Part shown: in pieces, positions 1 to 4,146 of the stretch
How the letters are laid out: the number at the start of each line of letters is the position of its first letter
Numbering within the stretch: the first letter of the stretch is position 1
From: Shewanella sp.
GTDB lineage: Bacteria; Pseudomonadota; Gammaproteobacteria; Enterobacterales; Shewanellaceae
NCBI GenBank assembly: GCA_004195335.1
Contig: SDWK01000933.1
Coordinates: forward strand, 1-5,936
DNA length: 5,936 nt
Direction: 5' to 3'
Notes under the pieces: generated by a model
Seen by the model: only the letters and a program-made list of their open reading frames with translations
Told to the model about the DNA's origin: nothing
Databases searched by the model: none
Made by a program: the position numbers and the translations under genes

Positions 1-1
1 A

Positions 2-232
2 TCACCGCAGATCGGCGCGGAACCATTCATCGAGCAGATGCTCGAAATGAGCGCTGCCATGACAGGCTATAAGCCGAGCATGATGATCGACCGGATCGAG
101 GGGCGGCCCCTGGAACTGGAAGCGATCTACGCCATCCCTCTGGAGCGCGCGACTGCGGCCGGGGCGGCTATGCAACAGGTTGATATGCTGCATAGCCTGT
201 TATCTGTCGGTGAGCCTGACGTTTCTTCGTAA
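2..232 (+). CDS. 3' end of a ketopantoate reductase-like (ApbA/PanE family) gene, partial
   Basis: Only the last 76 codons are present; the frame is open from base 2 to the TAA at 230-232 and the 5' part lies outside the window. The peptide reads through a KPSMMIDRIEGRPLELEAI segment and then a helical stretch ending MQQVDMLHSLLSV. This matches the C-terminal helical domain of 2-dehydropantoate 2-reductases, where a 'S-M-x-x-D-x-x-x-G-R-x-x-E-x-x-A' motif helps form the substrate pocket and is followed by a short helix ending in the 'L...L' tail. The family reduces ketopantoate to pantoate with NADPH in the cytoplasm, but many paralogues are uncharacterised oxidoreductases and the Rossmann domain is not visible, so the exact substrate is open. 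The segment is visibly GC-richer than the rest of the window and probably belongs to the chromosomal backbone. Family assignment is fairly secure; function is not. Confidence 0.78.
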   Translation, partial: SPQIGAEPFIEQMLEMSAAMTGYKPSMMIDRIEGRPLELEAIYAIPLERATAAGAAMQQVDMLHSLLSVGEPDVSS

Positions 233-236
233 GAAA
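222..236. repeat. Perfect 6-bp inverted repeat over the reductase stop codon
   Basis: TTTCTT and AAGAAA flank a 3-base centre (CGT), and the TAA stop lies inside the structure. The arms are AT-rich and no T-tract follows, so it is a poor intrinsic terminator. Its place between a chromosomal-type gene and an integrase start makes it a possible crossover or integrase core-binding site, which is inference only. A 6-bp perfect repeat can also occur by chance. Confidence 0.35.
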
Positions 237-281
237 TCCTGATGCTCGAAACTTCTGTTGGTACTGCAACTGGTACAAGCC

Positions 282-287
282 AAGGAG
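282..287 (+). promoter_or_regulatory. Ribosome binding site of the integrase
   Basis: AAGGAG lies 11 bases before the ATG at 299 and supports that start. No convincing -35/-10 pair could be picked out between 233 and 281. That gap also holds two TGGTAC copies (259-264 and 271-276) of unknown meaning. Confidence 0.65.
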
Positions 288-298
288 CTTGACCTACC

Positions 299-1648
299 AT
301 GCAGACCTCCCATCACCAGACCAACAGCCTTAATTCCCACAGTAAAATCTCCGCAGTTGACCCTAACAGTCGCTATAGCTGCAAAACGCCCCATCTTATT
401 GTACGAGGTGGCATATATTATTTTCGGATCGCCATCCCGAAAGACCTCCGGCAGGTCTTTCCACGCAGAGAAATAAAGCGTTCACTCAGGTCTAGTAACA
501 TCAAAGCGGCAAGGCTACTGGCTGCGGCCTATGAGAGTGAGACTCAAAATCTTTTTGCCGTTCTCAGAGTTAAATTGCTGACCATTCCTGCACCAAATTC
601 GAGCATCAGGCTACCTCCAGACAACCTGACATCACCAGCATCAGCAACACCGCCGCCCCAACACCCAGAAAAAGTTACCGCAGCTCCTTTTTTGAGTGAA
701 GCGATCAACGAGTATGTGAAAGAGCGAAAACAAAGGTGGTCCCCACGAACCGAGCTTGAGTTCACCGGAGCCCTCAAGCTTCTTATCGCAATACTTGGAA
801 ACAAGAAACTGCCTGACATTACTCGCCCCGACTGTGTGTCTTGCCGAGATGAGTTACTGGAGGGGAAGGGCAGGAAACGCCCTTTTAAGGGAAAGAAAAG
901 GAGCCCAAAAACAGTCAACCAATATCTGACTCTATTAGGTAGTGTATTTAAGTGGTCAGTAGATCAGGGGCTTATGGCCAGAAATCCAGCCGACAGACTT
1001 ACGGTTCCCCTGAAGACCAGAGCCTCCGAACAACGTAAAGCGTACTCCCCGGCTCAACTTCAGTCTGTCGTCTCCGAGTTGCCGGACGCTCAAAGCAGCC
1101 ATCCTGAGCGATACTGGATACCGATCATCGCGCTATACTCAGGTCTTCGACTGGAAGAAGTAGCCAAGCTACGCCTAGCCGACCTGATCACCCCAGATGA
1201 CATTCTTTGCTTTAACATTGACGGGGCCCACCTTAAAACAGACACCAGCAAGAGGCTTGTACCAGTCCACCCACAACTCCTCAAGCTAGGCCTCGGAGCG
1301 TACATAGAAAACATTCGAGCAACCACAGAGTCAACCGAGTGCGATGCTTATTTGTTCCCACATCTCCCTGCAGATCGCTTTGGCCGCAGAGGTAAGTTCG
1401 CTGGCGACTGGTATGGACAATTTCTCCGAACAACGTGTGGGGTCACGGATACCAAAGTCACCTTCCATTCATTCCGTCACACCTTTGCTACCGCGCTGAA
1501 ACACGCTGAAGTAGAAGGCCCCATTATCGCCGAGCTGCTCGGCCACACAATGCAGGGGCAAACCTTTGGACGCTATGCAAAGAAATATCGACCCTCAATG
1601 CTTTATACTGCCGTCTCCAAAATTGGATTCGATATTGACTGGCAATGA
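299..1648 (+). CDS. Tyrosine recombinase, phage/genomic-island integrase (449 aa)
   Basis: This is a site-specific DNA recombinase of the lambda-integrase superfamily that would integrate and excise a mobile element through a covalent 3'-phosphotyrosine intermediate. The N-terminus (about residues 33-85, with VRGGIYYFRIAIPKDLR and a KRSLRSSNIKAARLLA helix) matches the arm-binding-type N-terminal module (DUF6538-like) of many island integrases. A Pro/Ser/Thr-rich linker (about 96-125) follows, then a SAM-like core-binding domain (about 130-230). The catalytic domain (about 245-435) carries the full set: R284 in SGLRLEEVAKL, probable K313 in HLKTDTSKR, H390 and R393 in HSFRHTFAT, H416 in LLGHT, and nucleophile Y426 in FGRYAKKY. 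Length is typical, there is no frameshift, and AAGGAG precedes the ATG, so the enzyme is probably intact. It starts 66 bp after the reductase stop in the same direction, the usual place for an integrase next to its attachment site. No excisionase, phage or plasmid genes follow in the window. Confidence 0.95.
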   Translation: MQTSHHQTNSLNSHSKISAVDPNSRYSCKTPHLIVRGGIYYFRIAIPKDLRQVFPRREIKRSLRSSNIKAARLLAAAYESETQNLFAVLRVKLLTIPAPNSSIRLPPDNLTSPASATPPPQHPEKVTAAPFLSEAINEYVKERKQRWSPRTELEFTGALKLLIAILGNKKLPDITRPDCVSCRDELLEGKGRKRPFKGKKRSPKTVNQYLTLLGSVFKWSVDQGLMARNPADRLTVPLKTRASEQRKAYSPAQLQSVVSELPDAQSSHPERYWIPIIALYSGLRLEEVAKLRLADLITPDDILCFNIDGAHLKTDTSKRLVPVHPQLLKLGLGAYIENIRATTESTECDAYLFPHLPADRFGRRGKFAGDWYGQFLRTTCGVTDTKVTFHSFRHTFATALKHAEVEGPIIAELLGHTMQGQTFGRYAKKYRPSMLYTAVSKIGFDIDWQ

Positions 1649-1773
1649 AGAGCAAGTAACGCGGGGTGAAGACTCTTAGCTATTAGCTCCCAGAATACCT
1701 CAGCGCGAGTCACGTTCAGGGTGAAGGAAATGGGGAATGAAAAAATTAGATCACTCCCGCCCCGAGGCATGCG
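1649..1773. other. Non-coding stretch downstream of the integrase
   Basis: No credible reading frame is present on either strand. GGGTGAAG occurs twice about 56 bp apart (near 1665 and 1720). AGGC-ATGC-GCCT forms a small palindrome at the right edge, next to the insertion point of the small element. No hairpin followed by a T-run that would serve as an integrase terminator was recognised. Confidence 0.5.
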
Positions 1774-1779
1774 CCTAGC
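1774..1779. repeat. Target-site duplication, left copy (CCTAGC)
   Basis: CCTAGC directly abuts the left terminal inverted repeat and is repeated exactly at 1916-1921 against the right one. The match runs to 8 bp (CCTAGCAG) if the first two bases of the left inverted repeat are counted. This is the expected footprint of transposition. Confidence 0.75.
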
Positions 1780-1915
1780 AGCCTGTCGGACTTAAAGCAT
1801 TTAGGTCAAAAACATGTCAAAATCGAGCCCGGTGGTCCCCTTGCCGAAAAAGAACTCCCGCCACAAGCGATTTGTGGACGTCGATTTTCTTGAAAACGGG
1901 AAAGTCCGACAGGCT
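1780..1915. mobile_element. 136-bp MITE-like element with 14-bp terminal inverted repeats
   Basis: The left end AGCCTGTCGGACTT (1780-1793) is the exact reverse complement of the right end AAGTCCGACAGGCT (1902-1915), and both are flanked by CCTAGC. Perfect ends with a direct duplication in a 136-bp unit are the hallmark of a MITE or an internally deleted insertion sequence moved in trans by a transposase elsewhere. Inside is a small hairpin, CCACAA/TTGTGG with a 5-base loop (1861-1877). An ATG at 1814, 21 bases inside the left repeat, opens a frame beginning MSKSSPVVPLPKK that runs through the right repeat into flanking DNA. It could be the stump of a transposase start, but I do not recognise it and see no ribosome binding site. 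If CTAG rather than CCTAGC is the true duplication, an IS5-like parent is conceivable. The parental family is not determined. Confidence 0.72.
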
Positions 1916-1921
1916 CCTAGC
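1916..1921. repeat. Target-site duplication, right copy (CCTAGC)
   Basis: Second copy of the hexamer, immediately outside the right terminal inverted repeat. Removing the element and one hexamer gives a continuous empty site, ...ATGCG-CCTAGC-AGAG.... Confidence 0.75.
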
Positions 1922-2045
1922 AGAGAAGTCGGGCCAGAATGCCCCTCAGGGCTTCGTGTTGCATGCTCGTGGTTGCGGTGTGGTCGGCAGGTCCCAGACC
2001 GCAGACCTTGCGGATCGCGCTTAACGACCTTAGCGGCCCAACTCC
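1922..2045. other. GC-rich, hairpin-rich non-coding stretch between convergent genes
   Basis: No supported gene is present. Short inverted repeats cluster here: GGTC-CCA-GACC (1990-2000) overlaps CCGCA-GACCT-TGCGG (1999-2013), and GGGCC near 1931 can pair with GGCCC near 2034. These could help end transcription from both sides, because the integrase (+) and the lipoprotein gene (-) converge here, but no T-tract marks a standard intrinsic terminator. The base composition resembles the reductase end more than the AT-richer lipoprotein gene. Confidence 0.45.
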
Positions 2046-3287
2046 CTACTGAAGTTTAAGCCCGATCCTTTCACCGTTATAAACAATGATCGATCTGTCT
2101 ATTAGTTGCTGGCCGGTGATGTCCATATTTTTGTATTCCCCTACCGACTCTTTAGGCAGATAGAAAGTGTAGTTGAGCTGCTTCTCCATGCTTTCCTTGT
2201 CCGCGAAGTTCTTCATTTGGCTATTCATGGAAATTTTGTAACCGGAGACTTCATGAAGTGAGCTGAAATAAAAATCAAGCGGTGACATTAACTTCCTGAC
2301 TGTTTCGTCGTATACATTGATCGCCACTTCATATTTGTCGAACTTGATTGAATTGTAGGTGATAAGGTCATCAAAGCTGAACTCTAGCCACCTTTTTTTC
2401 TTAAATTCGGTTGGCTTTATGGAATGTAATTGCAACTCTGACTTCGCTAAGAGCCCTTCCAGTTTTACCGCTTCAATAAAGGGCGCTGCCGTTTGGAGAA
2501 ATGACTGACCTTCCTTACTGGAGAAGAAGACCGGGTCAAGATAATCAGCGACACAGGTAATTATTACAGGCTCTTGTTGTTCTCCACCTGTTGATGTCGG
2601 GCCCCCAATCTCCAGTCGTGCCTCCTGCGAGTAGCACAGTGGCTTCTTGACCTTATATCGCATTGTAGTATGGCCGGTTCTGTAAGTTCCTATCCGCTTA
2701 GCGTTTACAAGGACAGTGACCTTGCCATTTACGTCTGGGACTACTGTGCCGTTTATTTCTTCACCCGCGTAACCGAAATCGTTGGTTATATAATCAACTG
2801 TTGCATCACTGATCGGGTGTCCCCCGATGTCGACAACGGAAAATGAATAAATATGCTCAACAGGCTCAACAGGCTCAACAGTCTCAACAGTCTCAACAGG
2901 CGTAGCGCTAACCAGAATGACCCGCCTAATATGTGCTTGGGAATATGTGGATACAGACATCACTTGATTTTCATGCGCTAAAAAACCATCTCTCCTGACC
3001 TTGTAGTCCAACTTCGCATGATGAATGCCACGATCCGACCACTTATTGGAGGTAAATTTAATGCTAAAGTTACCCACGCTATCAGTTGTGACTGTGTTAC
3101 TCGCTCCTAGCTCTGGCTCCTCTTCGTCGGTATAGACATATTCGATAATGGTTCCCGGAAGTCTGTTATACATTTCATCGAACACCGTAATATTGAACTC
3201 ATGGACAATCGGGCCGTACTTGACTTGCTTGACAGGCAAACAAGACACAACAAGAAACATAGATAAAAGAACTAGATACCGGGCCAT
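2046..3287 (-). CDS. Uncharacterised lipoprotein with two related Ig-like domains (413 aa)
   Basis: I do not recognise a named family. The N-terminus is a lipoprotein signal: one Arg (R3), a hydrophobic run, then lipobox VVSC with the lipidated Cys at residue 16. Leu, not Asp, follows it, so under the gammaproteobacterial Lol rule the protein should go to the outer membrane. Residues about 28-127 and 146-245 align with each other (FNITVFDE.../YSFSVVDI..., VTTDSVGNFSIKF/VVPDVNGKVTVLV, DYKVRRD/RYKVKKP). They look like beta-sandwich, carboxypeptidase-regulatory or Big-type domains. A linker of Val-Glu-Pro/Thr repeats (about 130-145) joins them and is encoded by a 9-bp tandem repeat. The C-terminal part (about 250-413) is a separate mixed alpha/beta region ending IVYNGERIGLKLQ, with no catalytic motif seen. 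The ATG is supported by AGGAGGGA just upstream. It lies after tadA on the same strand but 244 bp away, so it is probably transcribed separately. The gene is AT-richer than the left part of the window. A binding or structural envelope role is likely but unproven. Confidence 0.85.
   Translation of the reverse strand: MARYLVLLSMFLVVSCLPVKQVKYGPIVHEFNITVFDEMYNRLPGTIIEYVYTDEEEPELGASNTVTTDSVGNFSIKFTSNKWSDRGIHHAKLDYKVRRDGFLAHENQVMSVSTYSQAHIRRVILVSATPVETVETVEPVEPVEHIYSFSVVDIGGHPISDATVDYITNDFGYAGEEINGTVVPDVNGKVTVLVNAKRIGTYRTGHTTMRYKVKKPLCYSQEARLEIGGPTSTGGEQQEPVIITCVADYLDPVFFSSKEGQSFLQTAAPFIEAVKLEGLLAKSELQLHSIKPTEFKKKRWLEFSFDDLITYNSIKFDKYEVAINVYDETVRKLMSPLDFYFSSLHEVSGYKISMNSQMKNFADKESMEKQLNYTFYLPKESVGEYKNMDITGQQLIDRSIIVYNGERIGLKLQ
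2855..2899. repeat. Five tandem 9-bp repeats inside the lipoprotein gene
   Basis: On the plus strand the units are GCTCAACAG three times and TCTCAACAG twice, with no interruption. On the coding strand they give a Val-Glu-Pro/Thr triplet repeat (ETVETVEPVEPVE). Because 9 is a multiple of 3, gain or loss of units by slippage would lengthen or shorten the interdomain linker without breaking the frame. Confidence 0.9.
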
Positions 3288-3290
3288 CTT

Positions 3291-3298
3291 TCCCTCCT
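3291..3298 (-). promoter_or_regulatory. Strong ribosome binding site of the lipoprotein gene
   Basis: The minus strand reads AGGAGGGA three bases before the ATG, which puts the GGAGG core at a normal distance from the start. This fixes the start codon and agrees with the signal peptide beginning there. Confidence 0.8.
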
Positions 3299-3317
3299 AA
3301 AACTCATACATAAAATA

Positions 3318-3329
3318 ACGTCAAGACGT
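3318..3329. repeat. Inverted repeat ACGTC-AA-GACGT upstream of the lipoprotein gene
   Basis: A perfect 5-bp inverted repeat with a 2-base centre lies about 30 bp before the lipoprotein start, where a regulator could bind. The minus strand also reads TTGACG across it, resembling a -35 hexamer, but a -10 at proper spacing would fall on the ribosome binding site, so it is probably not the promoter. An operator role is only a possibility. Confidence 0.3.
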
Positions 3330-3531
3330 AGGACACAACTCAAATCGAGACACCTTCGAACCATGAATAGACAGAAGCAATTCTTCGTATTTATTCAGCC
3401 GGCGAACGAAGCTAAAGGCTAAGAATGCTGGAGGGCGATAAGTCCTCAAGCATAAAAACCATGGACTCTGAAATAAGTTCAGAATGAACGTTAAAGTAGA
3501 CCCTTCAAGCAAAACACACCGGAACATTACA

Positions 3532-4065
3532 TTAAAGTATCGGAACAATACTCTCATTTTTCAATGACTCTAACCGCTTCAGCTCCTTTTTTTGTTCTTT
3601 CTTTTCCTTGCGGCGGCGACGGAAAAATTGACTCAACTGTTCACTACACTCCTGCTCTAGTACACCATGACTCACTTCCAGCTGATGATTAAATCTCGGG
3701 TGCCGAACCAGATCGACAACAGAACCTGCTGCCCCAGTCTTTTCATCTTTCGCACCAAAAACCAATCGTGAGACTCGTGAATGCACCATGGCACCGGCAC
3801 ACATGGCACAAGGCTCAAGCGTTACATAGAGGGTCGTATCGACTAAGCGATAATTCTCAACCAGCTTGCCAGCTTCACGCAAACACAGCATTTCCGCATG
3901 AGCACTGGGATCGTGCTGTCCAATGCAATCATTAGAGCCTACCGCAACCACCTTATCGTCCTTTACCAGAATGGCGCCCACAGGCACCTCTCCTCTCGCC
4001 TCAGCCTCATCGGCTTGCTGCATCGCGAGTGTCATAAAATGGATATCTCTATCTAATTGAGCCAA
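3532..4065 (-). CDS. tadA: tRNA-specific adenosine deaminase TadA (177 aa, TTG start)
   Basis: TadA deaminates adenosine 34 to inosine in the anticodon wobble position of tRNA-Arg(ACG), letting that tRNA read CGU, CGC and CGA. It is cytoplasmic, acts as a homodimer and is essential in E. coli. The cytidine/deoxycytidylate deaminase fold is clear. H56-A-E58 provides a zinc ligand and the proton-shuttling Glu, and P85-C86-A-M-C89 gives the two zinc cysteines. EVPVGAILV, NYRLVDTTLYVTLEPC and GAKDEKTGAAGS match E. coli TadA closely. Length is normal, with a Lys/Arg-rich C-terminal tail (about 149-164) typical of gammaproteobacterial forms. The start codon is TTG: TGGAGAG sits at correct spacing, an in-frame TAA lies two codons upstream, and the next Met (residue 11) would remove the first helix. 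It has its own -10 box. The usual gammaproteobacterial neighbours such as guaA are not in view. Confidence 0.97.
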   Translation of the reverse strand: MAQLDRDIHFMTLAMQQADEAEARGEVPVGAILVKDDKVVAVGSNDCIGQHDPSAHAEMLCLREAGKLVENYRLVDTTLYVTLEPCAMCAGAMVHSRVSRLVFGAKDEKTGAAGSVVDLVRHPRFNHQLEVSHGVLEQECSEQLSQFFRRRRKEKKEQKKELKRLESLKNESIVPIL

Positions 4066-4071
4066 GCTTTA

Positions 4072-4078
4072 CTCTCCA
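4072..4078 (-). promoter_or_regulatory. Ribosome binding site deciding the TTG start of tadA
   Basis: TGGAGAG on the minus strand places GGAG eight bases before the TTG at 4065-4063. No ATG or GTG competes in frame before residue 11, and a TAA closes the frame two codons upstream, so this site selects the TTG. Confidence 0.75.
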
Positions 4079-4094
4079 AAAAACCTTATGTTTC

Positions 4095-4100
4095 ATTATA
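4095..4100 (-). promoter_or_regulatory. Likely -10 box of the tadA promoter
   Basis: A perfect TATAAT on the minus strand lies about 30 bases before the TTG start, which predicts a leader of roughly 20-25 nt that includes the ribosome binding site. At 16-18 bp spacing the -35 position has only weak matches such as TTTATT, so the promoter is supported mainly by its -10 box and location. A 7-bp inverted repeat, ACCTTAT (4083-4089) and ATAAGGT (4137-4143), brackets it and may be chance. Confidence 0.6.
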
Positions 4101-4146
4101 CCCTTTCAATCGAACGAATAAATCCTAACGATACTGATAAGGTAAT

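Noticed and set aside
225..232. TTCTTCGTA shared between the reductase end (224-232) and 3382-3390 as a pair of attachment sites
   Set aside because: A 9-bp match is expected many times by chance in a window of this size, and the flanks do not extend it.
544..918. 124-aa minus-strand frame inside the integrase
   Set aside because: It lies entirely opposite a well-supported integrase coding region and shows no domain or start signal; treated as a shadow frame.
2014..2026. GCTTAAC heptamer as half of an integron attC site
   Set aside because: It fits the RYYYAAC half-site, but no matching GTTRRRY partner lies at a plausible distance and the integrase is of phage type, not IntI type.
1814..2059. 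81-aa frame starting inside the small mobile element
   Set aside because: No ribosome binding site, and it runs through the right terminal repeat into GC-rich non-coding DNA. At most its first 30 or so residues could be a transposase stump, so it is mentioned under the element and not called as a gene.
3321..3557. 78-aa frame on the minus strand between tadA and the lipoprotein gene
   Set aside because: It overlaps the end of tadA in another frame, has no clear ribosome binding site, and its composition (Phe, Leu, Arg and Cys mixed without pattern) is not protein-like. No family was recognised.
4083..4143. ACCTTAT/ATAAGGT inverted repeat around the tadA promoter
   Set aside because: The arms are 7 bp and AT-rich with a 47-bp spacer; this can arise by chance and does not form a terminator.
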